From NCBI RefSeq assembly GCF_947242115.1, contig NC_074718.1, positions 44,773,199-44,837,198 on the forward strand: 64,000 bases of DNA. The letters run 5' to 3'. The notes beneath the pieces are model-generated. The model saw nothing but the letters and a program-made list of their open reading frames with translations, made no database searches and was not told the origin of the DNA. A program made the position numbers and the translations under genes. This DNA is from Biomphalaria glabrata. Taxonomy: Eukaryota > Mollusca > Gastropoda > Planorbidae. This document shows positions 32,555 through 44,967 of this stretch, piece after piece (position 1 is the stretch's first letter; each line of letters starts with the position of its first letter).

Positions 32555-35500
32555 ATGGCTCAGAAAAATGTAAAAAAAACTAAAAAGAAAAAGAATCTCT
32601 ATAATTTTGATGATTCTGACGAAGAGCAAATTTTAACCAGTACAGAGACATCCCAAGACAAACGATTGTCCAAGAATATTACATTGCAAGGAGCACAAAG
32701 CCTTCAGTTTAAATGTTCTCCTAGTGAAAATGTTCTTCAAGACAAAGGAAACAAATCTAATCAAAATTTTTGTCACCAAAATGTCAACAGAAGTGTGAAC
32801 CAAGAACATCTCTTTGGTTTGGATAATTTCAGCAGGGGACTAAAATTAAACTGTGTTGAGAAATCACAAGAAAATCTTTTGTTGAACCATGACTCTTACA
32901 CTGTTTCAACAGACGTATCAAAGGAATTAAAATGCATTCAGAATGAGAGTGAAAGAAAACACAATTTTAATCTAGATTCCTGTCCTGAAAATTATAAATA
33001 TAATTCACATTCAATTGGTAGTCAGAGTCAACATTTACAATCTAGCAAACAAACAGATGAACTGTCTTATATTTTATCCCAATATACCAAAGAATCAAAG
33101 AGAATCAGTAAATCTCATAGTGAGACTGAGACTGATAAAGAAAATATACATCAACATAAAAATAAGGATAATGAAATTGATCATCTAAGTCAATTACTTT
33201 CAGAAGCAGAATTGGGACAGACAAAGAAAAGTGAAGTCAGTAGTTCCTTTACAGAAGAGGATTACGTTGAGGTGGCAGATGTCTCTATACAGACTTCTCA
33301 CAACAAAAGTAATAGTTTTGTCAACAAATCAGTTTTAGAAAATACACCAGACCACATTAAAGATGAGGATAAAATTGCTTTTAGACATCATGTTCTTTCC
33401 AGTGACCAAAATGGTGATAAGGATAATGAAATTGATCATTTAAGTCGATTACTTTCAGAAGCAGAATTGGGACAGTCAAAGAAATGTGAAATCAATATTT
33501 CCTTTACAGAAGATGATTATGTTGAGGTCGCTGATGTCTCTACACAAACCTCACAAAACAAAAGTAAAAGTTTTGTCAACAAATCTGTTTTAGAGAATAC
33601 ACCAGACCACATTAAAGATGAGGATAGAATTGCTTTAATACAAGATGCCAGTCAGTTACAGTCTAACATCCTACGAGAGAATCTGTCAGTTGACAGTCAC
33701 TTTGAGGAAGAAAGTAAAGTACTTGCCTATGATAGTGATGACTCAACTACTTCTGTTAAAGACTCTAAATCAACATGTTTGTTGGTTGTTGATGAAAGTT
33801 GCAATGAAGGTAAAAAAAGAAATATTACTTTTAGAAAAATACTGTCATCTATTTAATCACATAATTAGTTAGGGTTAGAGTAGTGTTTTCAACATTGCTT
33901 CAATGGCTAGTGCAAATCATTTGGCTTTAAATGCATGACACATAAAAAAAAATGTCAAAACCCAGTTAACAATGATCTAGTATTAGTCCTTATGGTACAT
34001 GCATTGTTTACAAGTTTATTTGTTGTTTTTTTTTTTTTTAAACTTTTTTTTTTACATTTTGGACCTAGTAATATTTGGGGAAAATGGGGGGACTGTTGTT
34101 CAGTCTTATCGATGGTCCTGGATTCAAACCCTGCCCACTCCCATCCTCTGTCATCCAGCAGGAGGTTTGAACTAGGAAGTAAATTACCTTGTAATGTTAT
34201 TATTGCCAGAAGTGGTAATGAATATAAAGTGGATATAAAATGCTTTCAATGGGATGCATCTCAAATAGCTTCTGACAACCAGTCCCACTCCTGGTTTTTA
34301 TGTGTGGTTCTCACTAACATGAGAAAGGGCAAAGACAATTAACTGGTGCCTGAACCATTAAGCTTCAGGCAGGAAAGGCTCGTTAGCCTTGGCTGGTTTT
34401 CCACCTAAGAGAAGGTAAACTCTGAATTCTAACCTCTAACCAAATGTGGGAAAGGTGTCAAGAGTCATCCTTGTGGAAAATTCAGGAGCCTGCGACTCTT
34501 AGGCAGTTAGCAGCACACATTGTTGCACCCTGACAAAGCCTGCTGTTCTTTCCGAACTGGGGGAAACTCCAGTGTGGGTGGCATTGTTCCGATCATAGTT
34601 TATGCCCAGGCATTCATCTCATTTCTATGATCCATAGTCATTTCACGGCTAAAGGAGGCCACATATAATTTGAGATATTTATTTATAAATATAAAATTGA
34701 AAAATATCATTTAATTAGTCTACTTTTCACAATAGTATAGTACTCTAGATGTACACTTTGCTAACATGGACAGAAAATACACATTCTTGATGTTAAATCA
34801 GTGCTGCTGTCTACAAAATTGCTTGTAAACAATCAATTCTTTTTTCCAGCCATAAACTTTAAAAAATGCTATAAATAAATAATACAATGTGCCTTAGAAA
34901 TGTCAGTTGTTTTTTTTTTTATTATAAGTAACACATCTTTTGCCCCAAATTCTTTACGTCCATTTTTTGATCAAATAATAATAGAAAACAAAAAAATTTT
35001 TAGGACTAAATAAATAAAGAAATGAATATGTGGAATTTAGCATCAGACCATTCATTGCATTTACTGTTTTTGAAGTCAATGTTGAAAGAAAATTATTTTT
35101 TATGCTAAAAAACAACAAAAAAAATAAATATTATATGTAAAAGAACTCCTTTTTTAAAATACTTGATAATTCTAAAAAAATACAATTCATATACAGATGA
35201 TGAGACAAACATTCCTCATGATGTAGTAGTGAACCCTGGAAAAGAAAGGGAATCGATAACCAGTGAAGAAAATGATGATTTAAAAAATATTTCAAGAAAT
35301 ATGGGGGCAGTGTCATTCAGCCGGTAAGATTTACATTCACCATTCTCTATGACACACTGATGTGTATGCAGTAAATTAAATGTAACTAATTTGATTCTGA
35401 ATACTCTGACAGTTATAGACAAGACAGTTCATCAAGTGATGATGACTTTGAAAGATGTAAGTTGTTGTTTTTTTTTTGTTTTTTTTTATGGTGTTTGTTA

Positions 35501-38500
35501 ATTAAAACAAGTATGAATCTGGTTGTATTTATAGTTGATGAATAGACATGACATGTAACATAAAATTACAACAGTAGGGTTCATACCTAGTGCTGCTATT
35601 ATATGTGGCATGTATTGTTTATTCTTTGTTTGTGTCAGTACTAAAAGCTTCAAACTCCATTTATATTTAAAATACTAGTAGCTATTCTATTTAGAACTAA
35701 GTCTATTTGTGCCATTGCATCATTACTAATGAGAAAAGTTTTTTTTTCACCCAGTCTTGAACAGAGTCAAGAGGCCAGAGCAGAGGAAAACTAACACACC
35801 AGCCCTCAGCAAGTAATTTACTTTTATTCTTCTATTCTTCTATTGAAATCTAATAGATAGTGTAACAGAGGTAGATTTTAAAAATCCTAGCCCAAACCTC
35901 CCTCAGGATGATGTGGGATGGCTGCCTGGTCATGTATGCAATCTGGATTGTCGTTCTGTGGTCTTGATGGTCCTGGGTTCTTCTTCCAGTCAGCTTTTTT
36001 CTGCTGAGCTGTAAGCTCTTTTCCTGGGTTTGAACCTTCTCTGCTGCCATCCCTCATAGTCCTGCGGAGGTTTGGGCTAGGATTTAATTATCTTCAAATC
36101 TTTAGGAGCATCCAAATATGTAAAAAAAAATGTACACTTTCAACCTATTTTTTCTTAACTATCAAACTGTTGATTTTAGTTAATTTGATATATATTCATC
36201 TATTTTAATTCTTATTAAGGAGCAGACTTAATTTTTAAGTCTTAAGATGAACAGAAAGCATTTAAGTAAAGTGAAAGTCAACATGAAAATAATTTGATCT
36301 TTATTAGTATTATTCACATAGACATATTTTACTGCCATGCTAAACAGTTTTTATTGAGAAAAGTATAGTTTGAAAAGTCAAACCAGAATTCAAAGATAAA
36401 TAAAATACTCATAGCAACTGAGGGACAGAGAAAATTGAAAGTGGAAGTGTGGATAAGCTCCTAACTTTTATCTTATCTTATCTTATATAATACAGACGTT
36501 GCTTCAAAAAAGAAGATACGTCCTACGCGTCATGCATGTTAACAAATGACTTAAATTCTGCCAAGTCACTGGTTTTCCTGGCTAGCTCAGGCAACCCATT
36601 CCATGCTCTAATAGCATTAGGGAAGAAGGAGCATTTGTACAAATTTGTCCTAGCATATGGAACAAGGAATGTGCCTTTATCTTTGTGTCTTTCTGAGTAT
36701 TTTATTAAATTTTGTTTTTCTATTTGAAGATTATGGTTCAGTGTTTTATGTATAATTGCTACTTTACTTTTAAGTTTTCTATCCTGAAGGCTTGTAAATA
36801 GTACTCGAGTTGATGATTTGATGTTGTTAACTGTAACTTTAACTGGGGATGTTGGATTAGGAAATCTAGAACCCATGCTAGTACGTAAAGGCTGATATCT
36901 TAATTACTCAGTTTGTTGATCATTAGATATGGCTGTAGGGTGGAGAAATCTGTGAATAACACTTGTGCATACGATTTTTGTGCATCAAGATGCTTATAGA
37001 AAAAAGCTGGTCCAACAGTAATAGAATTCCATTCTCAGTTCTCCTGGATGCTTTGTAGGCAAACAAGGCTGTAATTCACTTTTGTTACCGATACAAGTTT
37101 TTTAATCACATGTTTCTTAAAACATTTTATGACTACAGATGTTTGTGATGGAAACCATTGAATGTATCTATTTTTGATTTCTTGGGTGTTGCTATGATTT
37201 CTGAAGTTTAACAGATTTCTGAAGTTTAACAGATTTCTGAAGTTTAACAGATTTCTGAAAATTAAGTTTGTAGCAGGTAGTTAAAGATATGGGAGAAGAT
37301 ATTTGTTCTGCACAGACCAACTTTCCACTTATTTTATCCCCAAACTCTTTATTATTTTCAGGCCAAGAAAATTGCTTGAGGATTTTATTGTTCATGATTC
37401 AGATGTCGACGCAAACTCGGATGTTAGTGACTCAGCAGAAGACAGTGATGAAATGTTTTATGTCAAGGTTAATCACAGTTTAGACAGAAAAGAAAACAAT
37501 TATAGGTTAGTATTATTTTCTTTCTCTACTTACAAAAAACACAGTGTCTACAAACACATTGTATAAAATAATTTAAACTAACACAGTGTCTACAAACAAT
37601 GTATAAAAATCTCTTGAAGATTATATTATTAATGATTCAGATGTTGACACAATACCTACAAGCACAGTGTCTACAAATCAGTAATTTCCTGGTGGTAGCT
37701 GCACTTTAGCAGCTTCTCAGAAGGATGTTATGAAATCAAATTACAATATCAAAGTAAATATTTCAACTTGACACATCAGATATGAAATCAGTAAATCAGA
37801 TTAAGTCCATCTAGTTACAGTAATTTGGTATGAGTGAAGTACACCCTCTTCTCACCTCACCCTTATATTTTGTTTTACCCATGGCATGAATGATCAGTAT
37901 TCAATTAATATTGAAGGAATCTCAAGTTTGCAATTGTTTATGAATGATTGATGACTGGGTAATGATAACAAGATTTTGTCCTAAAAACATTTTGGGCGGT
38001 GATTAGTACAATACTGATGTTGAAGAAATTTTATTTATAGCACCAGTATTTGAATTTGGTGTTTTTCTAATCAATGAAAAAAATAGGTTAGTTTAGGAAA
38101 GATTTCAACAAAAGTTGTCTCTATCTTTTTTTTGGTTTATATCTTAATCAGGTTATATTGTAAAATAAATATCGATTTTTATTACTTATAATTTTTAGTT
38201 CATCTGTAGAGATAAATTCAGTTGTTGTTTTTTTTTCATGTCAGTAAGAGAGTATAAAATGTATTTTATTATGTTGACTTTTTTCTTACAAACTCCTGAC
38301 AGGACTTAATGTAATGATTAATTGCTACATTTTTCCCAATAATTCAATTCTAGAATTGTTTCATTAATTTAATGGTAAAGATTTCTTTTTAAAATAAGAT
38401 TCATGCAAGGCTATCATACTAAGTTTAACCCTTTGGGGTCAATGATCTTTCTTTGAAATATTCTCTATATACTTTTGTAAACTTATTTATTACAGATACA

Positions 38501-41500
38501 AGTATGAATTTGACTCTTTGTCAGATAGTAACTCAAGTTCAGATCTTAACGAAAGGGCTGAAAGAGAATGTGCTACAAATGTACCCCTGAAGAAAAACAT
38601 TGCAACAGACCCTTTGAAACATACAGTTCCCGATATCTCTAAGACAAGTAAAATCCTGATCATTTTTACCTTAATCAGTACAAGTAATCTCTTATAAATA
38701 TCTTTCAATTTCCACTTGTTCATTCATTTATTTTAGATGTTGATATAAGAAAATAGATACTGGTATGTTTCTTTCTGACCTTTACAATTCTTGATTCTTT
38801 GAAATATATATTAATTGTGGGAAGCGTGGTCGAGAGGCCAAGTGCGCTTGAACTTGGCTTGACTTGGCTACCTAGAAGGGGGGCTCGAGGTTCGACACCC
38901 GACTCGGGCAGAGTTGTGTTTACTGAGCGCCTAAAGGCAGCCCCCACACCCACCACCCCCCACCGGTCCACAAATGAGATTGGAGCAAAAGCGCTCTGAG
39001 CATGCTATAAGCATGAAAGTAGCGCTATATAAAAGCTATAATAATAATAATAATTAATAAATTGTCAATAAAACTAAAAACATTCACATGACTGTATCTG
39101 TACTAACTGTTCTATTTAAGTTTTTGTCTGAGTCACTGTCTTATTTAATGGAAATCTTTATTCACTCTGTTGTCTTGTCCTATAGACTTTGTTTTGCTCA
39201 TGTTAAAATTTATTTTCAGCTGAAGATCGTTTCCTTGTTCCAACTTCTGCACCCAAAACTGAAAAGGTTAAAAGACCTAAAGAAAGAAGATTAATAAATT
39301 CCTCTTCAAAACATGATCATCATTCACAGTCCCAAGATTCAACATGTAAACATTTATTCTATACTTATGTAAATTTACCTTCACCTATCCCTTAGTCTGT
39401 TGGACCCTTGGTGCACCACAAAAGATTTGTCAACTGTCTTACTCCATTCCTCTCTGTCCTTTGCCTTGGATAGAACCTCCATTCTTTTATGTTGTCTTCC
39501 CATCACTTTCTCTATCTGCCTCTTCTTCTTTTTCTTGGTACCATACCCTGAAGGAAGGTCTTAGCAATACCTTGTAATATGGCATTGAGTTTTAGTTTCT
39601 GTTTGTTTTTTTTAACAATAGTTAGCAGGTCATCATGGGGTCTAATCACTCTATAACCTTGTCTCTAGTCTCTTTGAATGTGATACCTATTTATTAATGT
39701 TACCAATTAATCTCTTTGGCAAGTTTCTCTTAAATTTTAACTCAGTCAACATACCCGCTACATAAATTTGATGGCCAGAGTTCTACATTGGCATTGGGGT
39801 ATGTGGTTCAGGCTTGCAGAAGTTGTATGTCTTCCAATTTTGTAGAAAAAAAAGCTTGGCTAATCACTTAAGAAATAATGAGTAAAACCTACAGCCACTA
39901 ATTAAATCCATTTTAAAATTCAACATAAAAAATAAGTTTAAAAGTTATAACCATATTATACCAAACCTTATCATATTAATTCAGTTTCTTTTTGTTTGAT
40001 ATAAATTTAAAAAAAAATGTTTCTTGGCCTAAACTTATTTATTAAAATTGCTAGAACTATGAAATCACCCTGTTTGATTTAAAGTTCAACTAGAGTTTTA
40101 GTTTTCTAAAAATTAATTGGTATTTTTGTAAAGCTATATTTGCTTTATACAAATGTATAAAATAAAAAAAGAGAAATAAACAAACTCGAAATTTTTGCAG
40201 GTAAATCTAGGCTAGAAGTTGATGAGAACACACATTTCTTACATTCCCTCTCGACAGAATATCCAGAGTTTCAAAGACATCCAACAGCATCCAGGTTAAC
40301 ATATGTTTTGTTTTTAGCAGGCCTACATATATTATAGAGGAATATTTTTTTTATTATCAAATTGTGGAGGTACTATATATTGCTTAATTAGTAAAATCTT
40401 ATGCTTCAACATATAATTTAGAGTACCGGTACCTTTTTTTCTGACAGCTAAAAATATTTTAACATATTGAACTATTATTTAAATCTGATCCATCCTGCAC
40501 CTCATTTGTGTACTTGTATATTATAGGTTTTGTAAACAATTCAAGGAAACCAAAGTAGAACTAGCTGAATACCTTCATGATATTTTTAATCAAGTCATCT
40601 TTGAAACTAAGGTAACGTCTTGATCTGAAGACCTAGTTTCTGTTTCTTATGCTAGATTTATTTGTAAATCAGGTATTTTTGTACATTTCTATGTTTTCTG
40701 CTACTGTTAGTAGTTGTGATAATGTGCTCCCTCTCTTTGTGGACAATGTTTTTTATTCTTTGGATACCCCGAATCTACACAACTCTAATGGGTACCTGAA
40801 ATTTGGGGAAATAAAAGATGGTTGTTGTGATGGCCACAAAACACCTTTGTTTGCCATCGGCCATAGAAACATGATTTTTACATCATCTGCCCTATAGAGA
40901 GCAAGGTCTCAAAAGGGTTATTTATTTTTTTTTACTTATATTCTGTTCAGCTGCCGAAAGATTTAAAGATAGAATGGAATCCAAGATACACTAAAACAGC
41001 TGGTACATTCTCCTACAGAGGCAATTCGACTCATTATACAACTAAAATAACCCTCTCTGTCAAAATTTGTGACTCTCCAGGTATGGGTGTTTCATTCTTT
41101 AAATGCTTTTAATTTGTTACATAATTAGATTGCATTAGGCAATTACAGAGGCAATTCGACTCATTATACAACTAAAATAACCCTCTCTGTCAAAATTTGT
41201 GACTCTCCAGGTATGGGTGTTTCATTCTTTAAATGCTTTTAATTTTTTACATAATTAGATTGCATTAGGCAATTACAGAGGCAATTCGACTCATTATACA
41301 ACTAAAATAACCCTCTCTGTCAAAATTTGTGACTCTCCAGGTATGGGTGTTTCATTCTTTAAATGCTTTTAATTTGTTACATAATTAGATTGCATTAGGC
41401 AATTACAGAGGCAATTCGACTCATTATACAACTAAAATAACCCTCTCTGTCAAAATTTGTGACTCTCCAGGTATGGGTGTTTCATTCTTTAACGCTTTGT

Positions 41501-43372
41501 AATTTGTTACATAATTAGATTTGCATTAGGTGGTAAAGTAATTACAACTACAATCAACTTTTTAACCACTGATATTGGTCAGTACTGCAGAGATAATTAT
41601 AGAATTTTGAAAATAACTTTTTTAATTCACTAATTTAAAAAAAAATAATTTTTTTTTTGAATTTGAGCTATTGGTTTAGGGTTGTATGAGATGTTAACCT
41701 GCTCCCTTACATATTTCTAACTATCAATTATGTATATGATACTTGTGATATCCATGCCACTTTAAACTATGCCTGAAATGAATTTTTTTTTTATTTCCTG
41801 TGTGTTGACATGAAGTTTTGTGGTATTTTGTATTCAGAGCGTGTCAGAGATACACTAGCCCATGAGTTATGTCATGCAGCAGTCAAACTTATTAATGGTG
41901 CTAATGAAGGCCATGGAGTGCTCTGGAAGTCATGGTAATTCATTAGCTCTTATTTTATAACAGTAAAAGCTTACATAAAACTTAGTACCACATTTTACAT
42001 TTACTAATTGTTAATGCTGTCACAAAAACAAGAAGCTCAACTATGTCCCAGCAAACTTCATCAAAGATCTCTTGATTCAGGATTGCTTATCACTGCTGAT
42101 CTACCAAGCAACGGATCTAGTCAAAGCTGTGATGGGCATACTGTTTCCACATGATGACTGACTCCCACATGCAAAAAAAAACACTCTTTTTGGTACAAGA
42201 TGGCCAGGCAAAAAAAAAACCCACTCTTTTTGGTACAAGATGGCCAGGCAAAAAAAAACACATTCTTTTTGATACAAGATGGCCAGGCAAAAAAAAAATC
42301 CACTCTTTTTGGCACAAGATGGCCAGGCAAAAAAAACCACTCTTTTTGGCACAAGATGGCCAGGCAAAAAAAAACTCTTTTTGGCATAAGATGGCCAGGC
42401 AAAAAAAAAACACCACTCTTTTTGGTACAAGATGGCCAGGCAAAAAAAAAACCCACTCTTTTTGGTACAAGATGGCCAGGCAAAAAAAAAAAAAAACACT
42501 CTTTTTGGTACAAGATGGCCAGGCAAAAAAACAACAACACTCTTTTTGGTACAAGATGGCCAGGCAAAAAAAAAAAAAATTCAAGTAAACTTAGAGGCTG
42601 AAGCTAAAAACATGTGTTTCTGTAACCTAGAGGCACAAAACTGAGACTTGACATGACAGGAAACAACAAGCCTCATATTTTAACACTTTCCTTGCCCGGA
42701 ATTCACACTAATTTTATGCGCATATTATTGTTTCATATGCAGGTGCACATAACTGCTGTGATTGTCCAGCAATTTCTTTGACCTTTTTAGTAGTAATTGA
42801 TGAACCAGTATCGAAATAACTTTAAAATTCTCAATTGTTTTTAACTTTACAACTTACATCTGTACCTCTGCTACTCTCACAGGGCTAAACGCTTCAACAG
42901 GAAATATCCATTCATGCCTGTTATCGTCCGCTGTCACGATTACACTATTAAAACCAAGTACACCTACCAATGCACCAAGTGCAAATATAGGTATTTTAAA
43001 TTTCTTGATTTATAGGCCGTGTCCAGATTTAGTTCACAAAATTAATTTTTTTTTTTTTTCAAAAAGTAATTTTTATAATTGAACGATAATTTATTTTTGT
43101 TTTTAAGGATATATAGACACTCCAAGTCTTTGGATACTGAGGCAAAGGTGTGTGGCCATTGCAGAGGTAAGTTTGAAGTATTCCTGACTAAAGATTTGGA
43201 CAGTTCCAGCGGCAGTACGCCTACACCTAGAACCCCAAGGACTCCCAACAAATTTGCCTTGTTCGTTAAAGAATGCTATTCAGCTAAAAAGAAAGAGACT
43301 GGAATGAGGCATGGTGACATTATGAGAGTACTGAGCAAAGAATTTGCGGAAAAAAACTCACTCAACGATTGA
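32555..43372 (+). CDS. GCNA: Germ cell nuclear acidic peptidase (GCNA/ACRC), SprT-like
   Basis: Thirteen exons join in frame to 894 residues: 32555-33809, 35197-35323, 35413-35456, 35755-35812, 37362-37505, 38496-38647, 39220-39345, 40201-40294, 40527-40611, 40951-41080, 41838-41934, 42883-42990, 43108-43372. The first two-thirds is acidic, Ser/Asp-rich and probably disordered (DDSDEEQ, DSSSSDDDFER, DSDVDANSDVSDSAEDSDE), with an 85-residue internal duplication at about 204-373. The SprT metalloprotease domain follows: HELCH at 747-751 with the third zinc ligand probably His764 in EGHG, then a zinc ribbon (CTKCKYR ... CGHC) and a basic tail. GCNA protects germ-cell genomes by clearing DNA-protein crosslinks. 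The start is the ATG in AATGGCTCAGAAAAATG. No HMG box is obvious, though the last 45 residues (FALFVKECY...) may be a remnant of one. Introns hold many repeats. Confidence 0.95.
34085..34690 (+). repeat. SINE III scrap and an unclassified repeat in a GCNA intron
   Basis: 34085-34200 has the family III B box (GGATTCAAACCCTGCCC), CCATCCTCTGTCATCC and AGGTTTGAACTAGGAAG. From 34200 to 34690 the higher-GC text (for example GAGAAAGGGCAAAGACAATT, CCTGACAAAGCCTGCTG) looks repetitive in style, but there is no second copy here. Confidence 0.5.
35920..36125 (+). repeat. SINE family III copy with internal rearrangement
   Basis: GGCTGCCTGGTCATG, TTGTCGTTCTGTGG and GGTCCTGGGTTC start the head; an extra stretch of about 60 bp precedes a second GGGTTTGAACC and the body TCATAGTCCTGCGGAGGTTT. 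Intronic in GCNA. Confidence 0.65.
36466..36890 (-). mobile_element. L2/CR1-like LINE 3' end with intact C-terminal frame
   Basis: A minus-strand frame of 117 codons (36876-36523) reads RVLFTSLQDRKLKSKVAI, YSERHKDKGTFLVPYARTN and SFFPNAIRAWNGLPELARK, the usual C-terminus of CR1/L2/Jockey-type LINEs. The 3' end carries an (ATAAG)n tail. It is the best of five copies here (12968, 19600, 23668, 31786). Intronic and antisense to GCNA. Confidence 0.82.
38819..39058 (+). repeat. SINE family I, reference copy
   Basis: The head GGGAAGCGTGGTCGAGAGGC has a tRNA A-box shape and GAGGTTCGACACCCG a B box. The body has GAGTTGTGTTTACTGAGCGC, a C-rich CACCCCCCACCGGTCCAC, GCGCTCTGAGCATGCTATAA and GAAAGTAGCGCTATAT; the tail is (AATA)n. 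Intronic in GCNA, sense orientation. Confidence 0.87.
39392..39600 (-). mobile_element. RTE-like LINE C-terminal fragment
   Basis: The minus strand reads TVPRKRRRGRQIEKVMG, KRMEVLSKAKDREEWSK and TVDKSFVVHQGSNRLRD with shifts, the same ending as at 29960-30140. Intronic and antisense to GCNA. Confidence 0.6.
40768..40925 (+). repeat. SINE family II body fragment
   Basis: ACACAACTCTAATGGGTACC, GGCCACAAAACACCTTTG and ATCATCTGCCCTATAGAG mark the family II body. It sits just before a GCNA exon (40951). Confidence 0.7.
41015..41525 (+). repeat. 4 x 130-bp array carrying a partial GCNA exon and its donor
   Basis: Units begin at 41015, 41145, 41275 and 41405. Each holds the last 62-66 bp of the GCNA exon 40951-41080, its donor (CTCCAG|GTATGG at 41081, 41211, 41341, 41471) and about 60 bp of following intron. 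The first unit is the working exon; the other three are extra copies that start with TTACAG, a possible acceptor. Units are almost identical. Including one 62-nt pseudo-exon would shift the frame, and reading through meets a stop early in the intron part. Confidence 0.92.
42182..42580. repeat. Minisatellite of about 40 bp, 10 units, in a GCNA intron
   Basis: The unit is CACTCTTTTTGGTACAAGAT, GGCCAGGC and an A run of 8-14. Length varies only through the A run. Frames on both strands are open over the array as a side effect. It lies between the HELCH exon and the next exon. Confidence 0.88.
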
Positions 43373-44074
43373 TAGCTAACTGAATTTATATTTCTTATTA
43401 CTGTTTGTTGCATTTTTAATTAGACATTAGCAATGTGATTATTATTATTTGATTTCAGCATTATTGATTTTTAATTAGTGTTAAACAGTAGGCATTGAAT
43501 TTTTTTAACCATTTACTATCCAGAGTTAGTTTATTTTTGCTGTTCAAATATTGAATACCGGTATTAATAATTGACTTAAATTGGAAGGGGTGGGGGGTCA
43601 CAGTCTACTCAATTTTTTGGGGGGAAACAACACTCCTTTACAGTGACCTTGACCCTCCTTTTGCACTTCAAAAGTCAAACTTGAGCGAAAGATTTACTGT
43701 TGATTTCATTGTTTATTTTGTGTTGATCTTGTTCATGTACTATGTTTATTATATATTTATATGTAGAATGAAATTATAAGACGCACAGTAAACTGTACAA
43801 TGGCAATGTCTTTATTCCGAAGATTAAGAATGAGTGCAGTGTTTCATGACAATGCAAACACTGTTGCTACTTCGTATTTGTCCATATAAACTCATGTAAC
43901 TGTTATTCTACCTACAAATAGGGTGTTATATGTGAAGCTTTTGGGTGGATTTCAAAGATATATAAAATCCTTTATTGCTTGATCATAATAATTGTTAAGA
44001 AAGTCACAGATATAGCCCCTTTTTGTATGTACTTAAAAAAAGAAGGCTGTTATTTGTGACAATAATTAAGTACA

Positions 44075-44080
44075 AATAAA
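44075..44080 (+). promoter_or_regulatory. Candidate polyadenylation signal of GCNA
   Basis: AATAAA about 700 bp past the GCNA stop and followed by GT-rich text (AAAGTTTGTTGTTGTTTG). If used, GCNA and the opposing MRPL27 transcripts end about 230 bp apart. Confidence 0.4.
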
Positions 44081-44324
44081 ACCTGTTGCACAATATCCAT
44101 TAAAGTTTGTTGTTGTTTGTTTGCTATAGATTTTGATCTAATGTAAAATTTTACATTGTAACAATCTTTAGTTTTTTTAATTTCTTTAAAAAGGAAAGCA
44201 CAACAATTATTTGAAGAATAAAAAAAATCAATTCTTTTACTTATTAATGAACAACAAACTACTAGATCTAGAAGTAAAACCAAGTTGCACATAAGTAGAA
44301 AGACATATGTGTTAAAAAAAACAT

Positions 44325-44330
44325 TTTATT
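44325..44330 (-). promoter_or_regulatory. Polyadenylation signal AATAAA of MRPL27
   Basis: Minus-strand AATAAA only about 14 bp beyond the MRPL27 stop codon, giving a very short 3' UTR. Confidence 0.65.
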
Positions 44331-44344
44331 CACTGACACACAAG

Positions 44345-44800
44345 TTATACTTCTGAGACAAGCTTAAACTTTCCATGCAATGGTGTAGGAATAATATGGA
44401 AGAACTTTTTCTGTAGCACCGCACCTTTCTGAACAGGTAAGTACAAAGGACTGTCAGGGTAAGGATTTAAAGTTTCTGTTGAAATGACAACAATGCCATC
44501 AAAAGCTGCTTTTAATGTCCATTTGTCATCCATGACTACATTTTCGCCTGGATAAAAGCGCAGACCAAATTGTGTAGCTAAGATATCACCTTTGTGGACA
44601 AATGTTCCATCGTGTGCTTTGATGCCCCTGTGTTTTCTCTTTGTTCTTCCGATTCTATTACGGGGAGTGGCCGAGGCTTTTTTTGAAGCATATCTGACAT
44701 ACTGAAGGTTGCTACTCATTGGCTGACACATAGCAGGTTTGAGCGTGGCTACTGCTGAGCAAACAGACTTCCACAGAGGAATCACAAATCTACTGGCCAT
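44345..44800 (-). CDS. MRPL27: Mitochondrial large-subunit ribosomal protein bL27m
   Basis: A single coding exon of 151 residues. The N-terminal 38 residues are basic with Ser and no acidic residue, a mitochondrial presequence. The bL27 core starts at YASKKASATPRNRIGRTKR and continues GIKAHDGTFVHKGDILATQF, RFYPGENVVM and AFDGIVVIST. The C-terminal extension (KGAVLQKKFFHIIPTPLHGK) matches animal bL27m. The protein sits near the peptidyl-transferase centre of the mitoribosome. An acceptor (TTTTAG) lies 16 bp before the ATG, so an upstream non-coding exon is likely. It is convergent with GCNA and divergent from FPGT (about 2.6 kb away). Confidence 0.95.
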   Translation of the reverse strand: MASRFVIPLWKSVCSAVATLKPAMCQPMSSNLQYVRYASKKASATPRNRIGRTKRKHRGIKAHDGTFVHKGDILATQFGLRFYPGENVVMDDKWTLKAAFDGIVVISTETLNPYPDSPLYLPVQKGAVLQKKFFHIIPTPLHGKFKLVSEV

Positions 44801-44967
44801 TTTTCAAGAGATGGCTCTAAAACAACAACAAAAATAAAATTTGTTATGAATTGATAAACAAGTGTTTTGAAATACTCATTCAATCACAATTTTAGGTTCA
44901 TGGAAATTCCCCATACTCTGATCTGATGCTGACTAAATAACAATTACAGTAACCATTCATTCACACC

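Noticed and set aside
33935-34342. A 135-codon frame after the first GCNA exon
   Set aside because: It runs through a T run and a SINE III fragment inside a GCNA intron.
40951-41525. CRISPR-like array of four regular 130-bp units
   Set aside because: Units are direct tandem copies without distinct spacers, carry an animal exon and donor, and the genome is eukaryotic.
42101-42644. Overlapping frames of 130-155 codons in both strands, with Lys- or Phe-rich repeats
   Set aside because: A minisatellite of about 40 bp with A runs explains all frames; it lies within a GCNA intron.
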